A stretch of 64,000 nucleotides of DNA from Microvirga sp. 3-52 (GCF_018383585.1 NZ_JAHAMK010000001.1:361018-425017), one strand, 5' to 3'; counted from the first letter of the stretch, positions 1 to 8,689 are shown. Notes: generated by a model from the letters alone, not told the origin. Made by a program: numbers and translations.

Positions 1-76
1 GGGGCAGACAAGCATCGTGATTCTTTGCGGAGCCAATTTCGATCGCGACAAGATTCTTTCTGTCCTGAACGGTTAG
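1..76 (+). CDS. C-terminal end of a PLP-dependent threonine/serine dehydratase-like enzyme (partial)
   Basis: Only the last 24 codons are inside the window; the frame is open from the edge and stops with TAG at 74-76. The tail contains IVILCGANFD, which resembles the near-C-terminal V-x-V-L-S-G-G-N-x-D segment of fold-type II PLP enzymes such as threonine dehydratase. The next gene, an ornithine cyclodeaminase-family protein, starts 4 bases downstream, so the two are probably co-transcribed. PLP dehydratase plus cyclodeaminase pairs occur in amino-acid and ectoine catabolism (for example EutB/EutC), but the fragment is too short to decide. Identity is inferred from this short motif and the neighbour. 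Confidence 0.5.
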   Translation, partial: GQTSIVILCGANFDRDKILSVLNG

Positions 77-80
77 GCCA

Positions 81-1049
81 GTGAGCATGATGGCGGCTGC
101 CTCTCCGATCGCCTTTCTCGATCTTCCGCAAATCGAGGAGCGCCTCAAAGGCCTTGATCTGGTCGGCCTGATGGAGGGTGCATTCGCGGCCTTCTCCCGT
201 GGTGAGGCGGTGGTGCCGACACCCGGTGAACTGCTCCTCAGGGATCCGCCGGGCGAGGTTCATATCAAGTACGGGTATCTGACTGGAAGCGATACCTACG
301 TGATCAAGATTGCTTCCGGATTCTGGAACAATCCGGAAAGAGGCCTCAGCAGCAGCGATGGCCTCCTTCTCGTCTTTAGAAAGGAGACGGGCGAGCTGGC
401 CGCGGTGCTCAACGACAGGGGGCGGCTGACGGATCTGCGCACGGCTGCTGCAGGCGCGGTTGCTGCAAAGCACCTCGCTCCCGAGAGAGTCGATGCGATC
501 GGTGTTCTCGGCTGCGGCATACAGGCGGACCTGCAGGTGCAATTGCTGCAATCCGTGCGGCCCTGCCGCGACATCGTGGTCTGGGGGCGCAATCCGGAGC
601 GTGCATCGGCCTATGCGAGACGGATGCAGGACAAGGACTTTTCCGTCGAGATCGTATCATCGCCGTCAGAGGTTGCGTCTCGCTGCCGTCTGATCGTCAC
701 CGCAACCGCAAGCCCGTCGCCACTGCTCCAATGGAGCGATCTTCACCCAGGCACTCATGTTACTGCCATCGGGGCCGACAGCGCCAACAAGCAGGAACTC
801 GATGAGACGATCATCCGTAATGCCGACGCTGTTGTGACTGACAGCAGGGTCCAGGCCCGGTCGCGCGGCGAGTTGGGGCGCGCCTTCGGGGTCGATATCA
901 ATGCTATGAACAGAGTGATCGAGATCGGCGAGATCGTTCTGGAAACGGCGAAGGGGCGTGTGAAACCGGACCAGATTACCGTATCGACCTTCTCAGGATT
1001 GGCTGTTCAGGACATCGCGATCGCATCGGCGGTTCTGAAGCAGCCATGA
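81..1049 (+). CDS. Ornithine cyclodeaminase / mu-crystallin family protein
   Basis: A 322-residue protein of the usual family length. An N-terminal dimerisation segment contains KIASGFWNNP and the conserved LTDLRTAAAGAVAAKHLA stretch; a Rossmann NAD(P)-binding domain follows, with GVLGCGIQADLQ at about residues 140-151. Family members include ornithine cyclodeaminase, alanine dehydrogenase, ketimine reductases and EutC of ectoine catabolism, so the substrate cannot be fixed from sequence. The start is GTG at 81, with ATG alternatives at 87 and 90. It begins 4 bases after a dehydratase-like gene, suggesting a two-step amino-acid degradation pair. The family assignment is firm; the reaction is not. 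Confidence 0.85.
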   Translation: MSMMAAASPIAFLDLPQIEERLKGLDLVGLMEGAFAAFSRGEAVVPTPGELLLRDPPGEVHIKYGYLTGSDTYVIKIASGFWNNPERGLSSSDGLLLVFRKETGELAAVLNDRGRLTDLRTAAAGAVAAKHLAPERVDAIGVLGCGIQADLQVQLLQSVRPCRDIVVWGRNPERASAYARRMQDKDFSVEIVSSPSEVASRCRLIVTATASPSPLLQWSDLHPGTHVTAIGADSANKQELDETIIRNADAVVTDSRVQARSRGELGRAFGVDINAMNRVIEIGEIVLETAKGRVKPDQITVSTFSGLAVQDIAIASAVLKQP

Positions 1050-1064
1050 GGCGAATTCCGTCGT

Positions 1065-1667
1065 TCAGGCTGTCCGCGCGATGCGATCAATCAGAGCATC
1101 GATGTCCGCGATCTTCTTGAGACGGCGCTTGCATTGCCGGTCGAGATACCAGGCTCTGCCAATACTGAGGCCGAGAAAGGGCAGGGCCCAGAGGATGCTC
1201 ACCGCATCAAGCAGAACCAAGCCCAGAAACGCGATGGAGAGAATCCATGCTTCCATCCGCCCAAAGCCTTCCGTCAGCCCGTTCTTCACCAGCAATTGCT
1301 GTCGCTCCATCAGAAGGTGAGCCTTGGCGTGGTCCATTCTGGACCTTTGCGCGACGGAGGGAAGAGCGCTGCGCAGGTTCCCGAGAGCCGCTTCGATATC
1401 CGTCAGGCGCGCTGCTCGTTCCGGCGTTTCGGGCTCTCGCGGAATTGGGACGAAAGCTGCAGCGATGCGGCGGTAGAACGCCACGAGCGCAGGCGGATGG
1501 TTATCCTGTTCGGTCCCGCACGGGCTGGATTGAAAGTTGCCCGTGATGCGGTTGCGGATCTGGACAACAACCGCCCCATCCTTGTTTCGCTCGTTTCTTT
1601 GAAAGGAACTGGCGACATGCTCGGCGATCGCAAGTTCCACCGCGGCCTCAGCCCTGTCCGTCGACAT
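1065..1667 (-). CDS. Hypothetical protein with C-terminal membrane segment(s)
   Basis: A 200-residue protein of unknown function. The first ~125 residues are soluble and charged. A hydrophobic stretch near residues 135-165 (AWILSIAFLGLVLLDAVSIL and the following residues) suggests one or two membrane helices, followed by a basic cytosolic tail (CKRRLKKI). The start is the ATG at 1667-1665, because AAGGAGG lies just upstream at 1674-1680 with good spacing; the frame stays open further upstream, but that part is an unlikely start. A TTAA-N7-TTAA box sits at 1790-1804, about 120 bases upstream of the start codon. It converges with the cyclodeaminase gene. No family recognised. Confidence 0.7.
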   Translation of the reverse strand: MSTDRAEAAVELAIAEHVASSFQRNERNKDGAVVVQIRNRITGNFQSSPCGTEQDNHPPALVAFYRRIAAAFVPIPREPETPERAARLTDIEAALGNLRSALPSVAQRSRMDHAKAHLLMERQQLLVKNGLTEGFGRMEAWILSIAFLGLVLLDAVSILWALPFLGLSIGRAWYLDRQCKRRLKKIADIDALIDRIARTA

Positions 1668-1789
1668 CAACAGCCTCCTTCGCCTCTGGTGCTTCGGTGG
1701 GGAACGGGCCGTGTTGGTGAAGCGAAATGCACAGGCCGAAACATCCGGCAGCGCCAATGTGGCGGCTTCCTCAAGGTGAAGGAGCATGG

Positions 1790-1804
1790 TTAATGGATGG
1801 TTAA
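1790..1804. promoter_or_regulatory. Candidate CtrA binding box
   Basis: TTAA at 1790-1793 and TTAA at 1801-1804 are separated by exactly 7 bases, matching the alphaproteobacterial CtrA consensus TTAA-N7-TTAA. It lies in the intergenic region upstream of the minus-strand membrane protein starting at 1667 and after the stop of the gene ending at 1872. The match is seen directly; regulation by CtrA is inference. Confidence 0.35.
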
Positions 1805-1871
1805 GCTTGGCGCCAACCTCCACAGTATCAGGGAGATCACGCGCCCTTTCATCGGGAATGCCGATCGCTCT

Positions 1872-2516
1872 TCAGCGCTGATCGCCCGGGAGCATGTCTG
1901 CGAGATCCTGGAGGAACTTGATGGACGCGGGCGGCCGGCCCTCCTGTTCCGCGATCTTGATGATGTTGTGCAGGATATGGGCGATCTCGCTCAGCTTGGC
2001 GACGCGGCTCGCAGACAGGACGTGGAAGAATGTCGAGAAGGCGACGGCGATGGCTTGATCGTGTTCCTCGAGCCGGCGGTACTGCTCCTTGAGGGTCTTG
2101 ATGTCCCTTTCCTGGGCCGAAACGATCTCGACCAGGGTCAGCATCTGTTCGGCCAGAGTATCCACGGAAGCGTTCATGTCGATCGGGCGTCCCAAGTCTT
2201 CGATGTTTGAGGGAGGAAGGGGATGAAAGTCGTCGGCAACGTGGTGCCGGAGCGACTCGCTGACGGCATGTAGCGCGGACAATACACGATCCGGTTCCTT
2301 CGGATGAGCGTCGGCCTTCGTGAGAGTCCGTTGACCAAGCCTGGCCTCAGACTCATCCGCGGTGATCCTGGGCAGTCCTGTCACCCGGCTGAACTTCGAC
2401 ACCGTCTGCCGCAGGATACGACGCAACTTTACCTGAACATCAACAATCACGTTCCCACGTCTGCTCCCGCCAACCTGCGCTCTTCCCTCTAAACAGGAAG
2501 GCACCGACGGTACCAT
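1872..2516 (-). CDS. Hypothetical protein, helical C-terminal half (start uncertain)
   Basis: The reading frame is open from 2516 and stops at 1872 (up to 214 residues). The C-terminal ~100 residues look like a real protein: a heptad-like helical segment (LVEIVSAQERDIKTLKEQYR) followed by amphipathic helices, with acceptable codon use. The N-terminal part is less convincing. Possible starts are ATG 2516, GTG 2450 or ATG 2177, none with a strong ribosome binding site; the shortest form has 101 residues. It lies 47 bases downstream of serA on the same strand if the longest form is used. No domain recognised. Confidence 0.45.
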   Translation of the reverse strand: MVPSVPSCLEGRAQVGGSRRGNVIVDVQVKLRRILRQTVSKFSRVTGLPRITADESEARLGQRTLTKADAHPKEPDRVLSALHAVSESLRHHVADDFHPLPPSNIEDLGRPIDMNASVDTLAEQMLTLVEIVSAQERDIKTLKEQYRRLEEHDQAIAVAFSTFFHVLSASRVAKLSEIAHILHNIIKIAEQEGRPPASIKFLQDLADMLPGDQR

Positions 2517-2563
2517 GACTTCAGCGCAAATGCTTCAGGAAGCTCTTGGGCGGACGAGACAGG

Positions 2564-3811
2564 TTATCCTCTTGCATAGAGCAGCCGCGCCCGAATGGTC
2601 CCTTCCAGGGCACGGATCTCACCGAGGGTTTCGCGGCTTTGCTCGGGCAGCCCTTCCGCCTCGATCACGACATAGCCGATCTCGCCATCCGTCTGCAGAT
2701 GCTGACCCGTGATGTTGAGGCCGCGTTGCGAGAAGGCATTGTTGAGGCGCCCGAGAATTCCAGGCACGTTCCGATGCACATGGATGTAGCGTGTGCCGGT
2801 GGCGCGGGACGGGAGCTGAACCTGGGGAAAGTTGACGGCTCCGACCGTCGTGCCGACATCGGAATACTCCACAAGCTTCTTCGCAACCTCGGCACCGATG
2901 CGCTCCTGCGCCTCTTCCGTCGATCCTCCGATATGAGGTGTCAAAATAACGTTGGCGAGCCCCTGCAGGGGCGTAACGAAAGCCTCCTTGTTCGAGGCAG
3001 GCTCGACGGGGAATACGTCCACGGCCGCTCCACGCAAGTGGCCGTTTCTCAGAGCCTCGGCGAGCGCGTCGAGATCGACGACCGTGCCCCGGCTGTTGTT
3101 GATGAGATAGGCACCTTTCTTCATCGCGGCGATCTCGGCCTTGCCGATCATGCCATGAGTGGCCGGCGTCTCGGGAACATGCAGGCTGACCACATCGCTC
3201 TGGTTCAACAGGGCATGGAGGCTGTCGGCCGGCTCCGTATTGCCGTGGCGAAGCTTGTCGGTCTGATCGAAGAAGATGACCCGCATGCCCATGGCCTCGG
3301 CCAAGTATGAGAGCTGCGAGCCGATATTGCCGTAGCCGACGATGCCGAGTGTCTTACCGCGGACCTCGTGGCTGTCGACGGCTGATTTGTCCCATCGCCC
3401 GTTATGGGCTGCGGTCGATTTGGGAAAAGTGCGCCGCAGCAGCATGACGATTTCGCCGATGACGAGTTCGGCCACGCTTCGGGTGTTGGAGAAGGGGGCG
3501 TTGAAGATGGGGATGCCCGCATGCCGGGCGGCTTCCAGGTCGACCTGGTTGGTGCCGACGCTGAAGCAGCCGACGGCGATCAGCCTGTTCGCAGCCTCTA
3601 GAACCTTGCTCGTCAGCTGGGTCCGGGATCGGATGCCCAGCAGATGGACACCCTGCAACGCTTCCACCAGCTGATCCTCGTCAAGGGCCGTCTTGAGAGA
3701 GGTCAGGTTCGTGTAGCCGGCGCTCCTGATCAGTTCGACAGCGCTGTCGTTCACCCCCTCGAGCAAAAGAACGCGAATCTTGTCTTTCTGAAGAGAGAAC
3801 ATCTCGGACAT
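2564..3811 (-). CDS. serA: D-3-phosphoglycerate dehydrogenase SerA
   Basis: Catalyses NAD-dependent oxidation of 3-phosphoglycerate, the first step of serine biosynthesis, in the cytosol. The 415-residue protein matches the ~410-residue ACT-containing bacterial form. Visible features: substrate-binding loops (GIRSRTQLT, FSVGTNQVD), NAD-binding GIVGYGNIGSQ, catalytic Arg in NNSRGTVVDLD, Glu in VFPVEP and His in LTPHIGGST, then a C-terminal ACT domain (VHRNVPGILGRLNNAFSQ), where serine feedback inhibition usually acts. The start at 3811 is chosen because it aligns with the family; the frame extends upstream to 3916 with an atypical sequence. Transcription runs toward the hypothetical gene at 1872-2516. 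Confidence 0.95.
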   Translation of the reverse strand: MSEMFSLQKDKIRVLLLEGVNDSAVELIRSAGYTNLTSLKTALDEDQLVEALQGVHLLGIRSRTQLTSKVLEAANRLIAVGCFSVGTNQVDLEAARHAGIPIFNAPFSNTRSVAELVIGEIVMLLRRTFPKSTAAHNGRWDKSAVDSHEVRGKTLGIVGYGNIGSQLSYLAEAMGMRVIFFDQTDKLRHGNTEPADSLHALLNQSDVVSLHVPETPATHGMIGKAEIAAMKKGAYLINNSRGTVVDLDALAEALRNGHLRGAAVDVFPVEPASNKEAFVTPLQGLANVILTPHIGGSTEEAQERIGAEVAKKLVEYSDVGTTVGAVNFPQVQLPSRATGTRYIHVHRNVPGILGRLNNAFSQRGLNITGQHLQTDGEIGYVVIEAEGLPEQSRETLGEIRALEGTIRARLLYARG

Positions 3812-4012
3812 GTCGGCTCCATTCGGCGTGCGCCGGCATGCCATAGCGCGCCAGGGCGATGGCGCAAGCGTCTTTTGGGCATCGGGCCTATGCCTCGGAC
3901 GGGAGAGCGCCCTCAATCGGAGCAGATCCCATACCCCCTATGCACCGTCACCCTTGATCGGGTCTGAGGTATGATGAACCAATCCGGTTGCAGCGGCGAC
4001 CGGTCAAGGAGG

Positions 4013-4046
4013 CGGGAGCCGTTGCCGGATGTACGCACGGCTCCCG
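4013..4046 (-). terminator. Stem-loop just after the GT4 glycosyltransferase gene
   Basis: CGGGAGCCGT (4013-4022) and ACGGCTCCCG (4037-4046) form a perfect 10-bp stem with a 14-base loop, 8 bases beyond the stop of the minus-strand gene at 4055. No uridine tract follows on the minus strand, so this is a terminator-like or mRNA-end hairpin rather than a classical intrinsic terminator. Confidence 0.45.
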
Positions 4047-4054
4047 TTCCATTT

Positions 4055-5074
4055 TCAACGCGGCGCCATTCCATCCAGTATCAGGGCCTCCCACAGCTTG
4101 GCCGTTCTCTGCCATGTGAGCAATTTGGCCGTGCTGACCGCGCCGTTGTGGAGCAGGTTCCAGAGCTCATCATCTTCGGCAATCCTGCAGGCCTGAAGGC
4201 CAAGCTCCCGAAAATTCCTGCAGATGATGCCGTTGATCCCATGCTGAACCCTCTCGGAGAGGGAGCCGATGCCCAGCGTGATCACCGGCAGGCCCATGGC
4301 CTGCGCCTCGGCAGCTGCGATGCAGAAGGTCTCGTCGAGAGCGCCGGGATAGATCATGGCCTTGGCCGTGGCATAGAAATCGGCCAGCTCGCTCTTGAGC
4401 TTGGAGCCATGAAAGACAATGCGGCTCTCGGCCGCCTGAACATCCGTCAGACCGAGATCCTGGGCGAGGCTGCCGAAAATATGGAAGCTCGCATCCCTGA
4501 TCCTGGGGGCGACATGGCGCGTCCAAGTGTCCAAGGTCTCCTTCAGACCGCGTTGGCGCTGAGAGGCCCAGACGAAATGCTTTTCGCGGGGGAGTTCGAG
4601 ATTTCTGTTCAGAAAGAGGCCGGAAATCCCGTGCGGAATGACGTTTCGAGACCGGAACGGATAGAGAGACGTCATATCCTTTTCAGCGAACGTTCCGACG
4701 AACACCGCTTCCGGCCGGTGCCTGACGAGGGCCGGCAGCTGATGCTTGCGGATGGATTTTTCGAATGCCAGCGGATTGTGCAGCCACAGCAGCTTCCTCG
4801 TTCCCGGCTTCGCATGATCGAAGATGCGGGCGTCGTTGGAGCTGATCAGAACGTCGCAGCTCTGCTGCCCGATCGTGTCGAGAGGAACGGTCGTGACGCC
4901 GCTTCTCTCGAATGTATCCAAGGTCCGCGTTGCCAGAATGACCCTGTGCCCCCGATCTGCAAGAGCACGGGAGAGTTCGGCATTGGCCGTTTCCAGTCCA
5001 CCGAGACGGGAATCCGATAGAGCCTCTATGGTGAATTCAGCCTTGGTGGGGCAGGCGACGACGATCTTCAGCAC
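4055..5074 (-). CDS. GT4-type glycosyltransferase
   Basis: A 339-residue GT-B fold glycosyltransferase, probably cytosolic or peripheral at the inner membrane, transferring a sugar from a nucleotide donor onto a surface glycan precursor. The N-terminal domain has SRLGGLETANAELSRALADR, the usual acceptor-side motif. The C-terminal domain has the conserved family 4 donor site ALDETFCIAAAEAQAMGLPV (E-x7-E type) followed by a GI(N)G loop. The start is GTG at 5074; no clear ribosome binding site is seen. It lies 28 bases downstream of the O-antigen ligase-like gene on the same strand and probably forms an operon with it. Acceptor and sugar are unknown. Confidence 0.85.
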   Translation of the reverse strand: MLKIVVACPTKAEFTIEALSDSRLGGLETANAELSRALADRGHRVILATRTLDTFERSGVTTVPLDTIGQQSCDVLISSNDARIFDHAKPGTRKLLWLHNPLAFEKSIRKHQLPALVRHRPEAVFVGTFAEKDMTSLYPFRSRNVIPHGISGLFLNRNLELPREKHFVWASQRQRGLKETLDTWTRHVAPRIRDASFHIFGSLAQDLGLTDVQAAESRIVFHGSKLKSELADFYATAKAMIYPGALDETFCIAAAEAQAMGLPVITLGIGSLSERVQHGINGIICRNFRELGLQACRIAEDDELWNLLHNGAVSTAKLLTWQRTAKLWEALILDGMAPR

Positions 5075-5102
5075 AAAGGGATTGCCTTGTTGTCTTCGGG
5101 CT

Positions 5103-6383
5103 TCAGGCCGATGGTTTCAGGGAGTCTCGTGGGCTTGCCGCCACAGCGGTATCGTCTTGCGGGGCGAGAGCCAAGAGCCCGCCGATCCAGACCGGCAGCC
5201 ACAGGTAAAGGTAGAGGGTGTTCACAAAGGCGAACGGGTTCGAAAGGTCCGTGGCCACAAAGCTCATCGAGAAGAAGATTCCGAGGAGTGCGAAGGTGCG
5301 GCTCGGACTTGGCGATGCCGCGGCGGCCCGTTTCACGGCAAATGCAATGATGCCGAGGAACAGCAATGCCATCGGCAGGCCGAAATAGAAGGTCAGTCCG
5401 AGGATGCCGTTGTGAGGGTGGGACACGGCTCCTCCCGGGAAACGGTAGGTCGGCCCGATGCCGAACCAGAGCCGCTCCTGGATCATTCCCGATACGATGC
5501 TCCAGACATCCTGCCGGTTGGAGGGCCTGCACATGCTGAGGTGCGTGGTGCACGCCCAGGCCTTGAGCCAGGGCTCTGCGATGACGAGCGTTACCGGAAG
5601 GGCAAAGCAGAGAGCAGCCAGGACGAGCCCCGCCGAGACTCGTTTCGCAGAGGTCCGGAACAGTTCGAGGATGCTGGTTGCGACCAGGGCCAGGCCGATG
5701 GCGAGGATTGGACCTCTGCTTTGGGTGAGGACTACCGTTATGGCGATCAGGAGCAAGCCTGCCAGAATCAGGCGCTTTTGACGGAGAGCCGCCTTCGGAT
5801 GGATGGCCAGGCCTGCGAAGAAGCAGGCGGCCAGTCCGCCGGAGCCCAGGATCTGGTGGCTTGCGCGTCCGATCGGCACCAATCTCTCTGCGAAAAGCTC
5901 GTTGACCGAGACGCGCCCGTCCTTCCCGAGGATGATGGCGTAGCGTACCAGCGAGATCGCCGCAGCAAGGCAGCCCAGAACGAAGAGGATCCTGAAAAGG
6001 CGGTTGAGGAATTCCGGATCGCGCTGCAGCGATGCAAGAAGCAGGGGAAGAAGCATGGCGATTCCGATGGCGCTGCCGAGAACCGCTGCGGCTTGCTTGT
6101 CGGTCGGTGTCCGGATGGCGATGCCCAGACATTGCCAGACCAGAACGCCTCCCATGAGGATCGTGAGAGGCAGAAGCTTTTTGGGGTCGAGCAGGGCGCC
6201 ACGGGTGTCCGCATCGAACACGAGCGTGAGAATGCCTAAAATGACCAGCAGCCCTATGGTCGTGGACGAGACGATGCCTCCGATCGAGACGAGGAGAATC
6301 GTGGCCACGGTGATGTAGATCAGGAGAGCGTGGGCCTTTTGATCGGCAAAGGACCGATAGAATTGCTCAAAACGTGCTTTCAT
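5103..6383 (-). CDS. O-antigen ligase / polymerase-like membrane protein
   Basis: A 426-residue polytopic inner-membrane protein with about 10-12 hydrophobic helices and a larger periplasmic loop in the second half (roughly residues 280-320, containing SNRQDVWSIVSGMIQERLWF and IGPTYRFPGG, then the SHPHNGIL motif). The H-x-H-N segment and topology fit the Wzy_C/O-antigen ligase superfamily (WaaL, Wzy, exopolysaccharide polymerases). It would act on the periplasmic side, joining or polymerising undecaprenyl-linked glycans. It is followed by a GT4 gene and divergent from a GT61 gene, so a surface-polysaccharide role is likely. Ligase versus polymerase cannot be resolved. Confidence 0.8.
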   Translation of the reverse strand: MKARFEQFYRSFADQKAHALLIYITVATILLVSIGGIVSSTTIGLLVILGILTLVFDADTRGALLDPKKLLPLTILMGGVLVWQCLGIAIRTPTDKQAAAVLGSAIGIAMLLPLLLASLQRDPEFLNRLFRILFVLGCLAAAISLVRYAIILGKDGRVSVNELFAERLVPIGRASHQILGSGGLAACFFAGLAIHPKAALRQKRLILAGLLLIAITVVLTQSRGPILAIGLALVATSILELFRTSAKRVSAGLVLAALCFALPVTLVIAEPWLKAWACTTHLSMCRPSNRQDVWSIVSGMIQERLWFGIGPTYRFPGGAVSHPHNGILGLTFYFGLPMALLFLGIIAFAVKRAAAASPSPSRTFALLGIFFSMSFVATDLSNPFAFVNTLYLYLWLPVWIGGLLALAPQDDTAVAASPRDSLKPSA

Positions 6384-6566
6384 AGCTCAGCCACGGCATC
6401 AGATGGGCAAGAACGATCTGGATTATGTGATAAAGTTTCATTTAATCATGGCTCTATGCCGTTGAACGCATGGAAGCAACACAATCCAGAAATCGTTTGC
6501 GATGGCTTCATGCCGGCACTATGAGCGCTCGCGGAGCCTCCATACGGACGATAGAGTAGAGAAGCA

Positions 6567-7754
6567 ATGGCACGGCATAAATCGAAGCTTACCCGAGCGC
6601 TGAATTTGAAGCCGCATGCCTATACGTTTTTCCGCCACCTCACGGCTCCTCTGCCCATCTCGCGGCACTTGCTTGGCTTCTATCCTGATATCGCCCCGCT
6701 TCCTGACCGGATCGATCGGATCAGCGAGTCCGTCGACTACCGAATCAGGCTCGTCGATCCGGCCTACAAGCCGGCCCTGGAGGTTCTGGCGGTTCACAAC
6801 TGGGATATCGTCCGGCCCCATATCCAGCATCGGGATCCCTTCCTGGTGAGGCGGTTCGTCGGGATCGTCCGGGACGTGATCGTACCAGGACATACGCTCA
6901 CGCCTGTCGACCCCCAGGGATGGCGTCAGATCGGTTTCGAGCTTTCAGGACGTTCGAACTGGAATTTCGCCCATCCGGGCCCCAGCATCTTCTCGAGCCG
7001 CCGCATTGCCGAGCCGGCCATCGTCGTTCCACCTTTCTGGAACTACTGGCACCTGTTCCTGGAGCACCTGCTGCCGCTCATTCAGGCCGCTCGGCTGAGG
7101 GCCTGGGGGGACGAGACCCTGAAGGTCATCACCAAATCGAAGAGGCCGCCCCTGATCGACGCCGTCATCGACGGATTACGGGAGGAGGGCGTCAATCTTT
7201 CCGTTGTGGAGGTCGGGCCGCGCGAGCACCTGCAGATCGACCGGCTGCTCGTTGCGGTGAACCAATGCCCGAATCTGGAGCGGATCTACGGCTTGGCCGA
7301 AGCAATCCCGACCGCGCGGCGGGTTTTCACCGCAGCCTATCGGCCGCGCCCTCAGCGCGAGAGCGTCGGGCCCCGCCTCTATATCAGCCGGCGCGGGACC
7401 AAGCTGCGCCAGATCGCCAATGAGGACGAGGTGGTCGCGGGGTTGAAGCGGCTGGGTTTCGCGGTTCTCCAATCGAAATGGGACAATCACCCTGAGCAGC
7501 TTGCCGCTTTCTCGGGGGCGGAGGTGGTCGTCGGCGTTCATGGGGCCGGCATGACCAACATCATCTTCTCGTCCCCTGGCACCAAGGTGCTGGAAATGTT
7601 CCCGAACAACCACCGCAAGACCTCCATGCTCCATCTCTCGGCGGAGCATGATCTGAGCCATCAGCCGTTCTTCGGGTCGGACGAAGGACACAACCAGACC
7701 TTTACGGTCGACGTGCCGCGTCTGCTCGAGCGGGTGGAAAGCCTGCTGCGCTGA
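6567..7754 (+). CDS. Glycosyltransferase family 61 (DUF563-like) protein
   Basis: A 395-residue protein. The C-terminal half carries the GT61 hallmark VVVGVHGAGMTNIIFSSPG followed by KVLEMFPNN, preceded by PRLYISRRGTKLRQIANED. The middle has PPFWNYWHLFLEHLLP, the W-N-x-x-H-x-x-x-E region typical of bacterial GT61. No signal peptide or membrane segment is visible, so it is probably cytosolic and adds a sugar (xylose or a related residue in known members) to a surface glycan. It is divergent from the O-antigen ligase/GT4 pair with a 183-base AT-richer gap between them. The start ATG at 6567 follows a weak AGAG. Donor and acceptor are unknown. Confidence 0.85.
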   Translation: MARHKSKLTRALNLKPHAYTFFRHLTAPLPISRHLLGFYPDIAPLPDRIDRISESVDYRIRLVDPAYKPALEVLAVHNWDIVRPHIQHRDPFLVRRFVGIVRDVIVPGHTLTPVDPQGWRQIGFELSGRSNWNFAHPGPSIFSSRRIAEPAIVVPPFWNYWHLFLEHLLPLIQAARLRAWGDETLKVITKSKRPPLIDAVIDGLREEGVNLSVVEVGPREHLQIDRLLVAVNQCPNLERIYGLAEAIPTARRVFTAAYRPRPQRESVGPRLYISRRGTKLRQIANEDEVVAGLKRLGFAVLQSKWDNHPEQLAAFSGAEVVVGVHGAGMTNIIFSSPGTKVLEMFPNNHRKTSMLHLSAEHDLSHQPFFGSDEGHNQTFTVDVPRLLERVESLLR

Positions 7755-7761
7755 ATTGTCA

Positions 7762-7781
7762 GGCTTGGCGGGATCCAAGCC
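7762..7781 (+). terminator. Stem-loop after the GT61 gene
   Basis: GGCTTGG (7762-7768), a 6-base loop, and CCAAGCC (7775-7781) form a perfect 7-bp stem 8 bases after the stop codon at 7754. No T-tract follows. Probably a 3-prime-end hairpin or weak terminator separating the polysaccharide gene from the lipid-related genes. Confidence 0.35.
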
Positions 7782-7873
7782 CCGCCGGTGTGTGTTTGGC
7801 TTCAAACCGTATTGGATGTGCCCTCCGGAGGCTGAGACGCCGTCGTGGCGAGGCATGACGAGAAGGGGGCCAA

Positions 7874-8647
7874 GTGCCGCGAATCCTGACCTACAACGTG
7901 CATCGCTGCCTCGGTACGGACGGTCGGCTCTCCCACTCGAGGATTGCGGATGTCATCGCGGCTTATGAGCCGGATGTGGTCGCGCTTCAAGAACTCGACG
8001 TGGGACGTCTCCGAACGGGCGGGATCGATCAGGCCCATGCGATCGCGCGGGCGCTCGGAATGCATGTGCATTTCCATGCCAGCCTGCGGGTTCTCGAGGA
8101 GGAATACGGCAACGCGATCCTGACCCACCGGCCGTCGCAACTGGTCAAGGCGGAAGCGCTTCCAGGGTGGGCCCGCAGGCCGAGCCTGGAGCCGAGAGGA
8201 GCCCTCTGGGCGTCGGTTCAGATCGGCGGTACCGAGGTTCAGGTGATCAACACTCATCTGGGTTTGCGCCGACACGAGCGGCTGGCCCAGGTCGATGCCC
8301 TGCTGGGTCCGCACTGGCTTGGCCATCCGGCCTGCCGCGAACCGGTGATCCTTGTGGGCGACTTCAATGCCACGCCTAGTTCCCGGGCCTACCGGCGCTT
8401 GTCTTCGCACCTGTCAGATGCTCAGGCCCAGACCAGGCTTTCCCGGCCCAAGGCGACCTTTCCCTCCCGCCTGCCGATGCTGCGCATCGACCATGCATTC
8501 GTCAGCCGTTCGATCCGCGTCCTGAGGGTCGAAACCGTGCGGACATCTCTCGCCCGCCTGGCCTCGGATCACCTGCCGCTGCTCGTCGAGTTCCAGATCG
8601 CCCATGGCAAGGGGCATAAGCCCAGCCTTGCCCATGCACAGGAATAG
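7874..8647 (+). CDS. Endonuclease/exonuclease/phosphatase family protein (YbhP-like)
   Basis: A 257-residue member of the EEP superfamily of metal-dependent phosphodiesterases. All landmark motifs are present in order: LTYNVHRC, VALQELD (metal-binding Glu), NTHLGL, GDFNATPSS, RIDHAFVS and SDHLPLL (catalytic His). The start is GTG at 7874 behind AAGGGGG. In E. coli the homologous family member YbhP is encoded with the cardiolipin synthase ClsB and YbhN; here the next genes are a YbhN-like protein and a ClsB-like protein. The substrate may therefore be a phospholipid headgroup or phosphodiester rather than DNA, but that is inference from context. No signal peptide is visible. Confidence 0.85.
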   Translation: MPRILTYNVHRCLGTDGRLSHSRIADVIAAYEPDVVALQELDVGRLRTGGIDQAHAIARALGMHVHFHASLRVLEEEYGNAILTHRPSQLVKAEALPGWARRPSLEPRGALWASVQIGGTEVQVINTHLGLRRHERLAQVDALLGPHWLGHPACREPVILVGDFNATPSSRAYRRLSSHLSDAQAQTRLSRPKATFPSRLPMLRIDHAFVSRSIRVLRVETVRTSLARLASDHLPLLVEFQIAHGKGHKPSLAHAQE

Positions 8648-8689
8648 GAGACGCATGGTCAGGGTCACGGATCACCGGAGCCTGAACCG

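Noticed and set aside
4013..4046. Intrinsic terminator reading on the plus strand (hairpin followed by TTCCATTTTC)
   Set aside because: No plus-strand gene ends here. The hairpin is more simply explained as the 3-prime end of the minus-strand glycosyltransferase gene.
5068..6132. A 354-codon minus-strand frame overlapping the O-antigen ligase-like gene
   Set aside because: Its translation is rich in Arg, Pro and His without domain features, whereas the overlapping frame encodes a clear polytopic membrane protein. It is an out-of-frame shadow.
4824..6239. A 471-codon plus-strand frame opposite the glycosyltransferase and ligase genes
   Set aside because: The product is highly charged and low in hydrophobic residues, typical of the antisense of a GC-rich gene; no motif seen.
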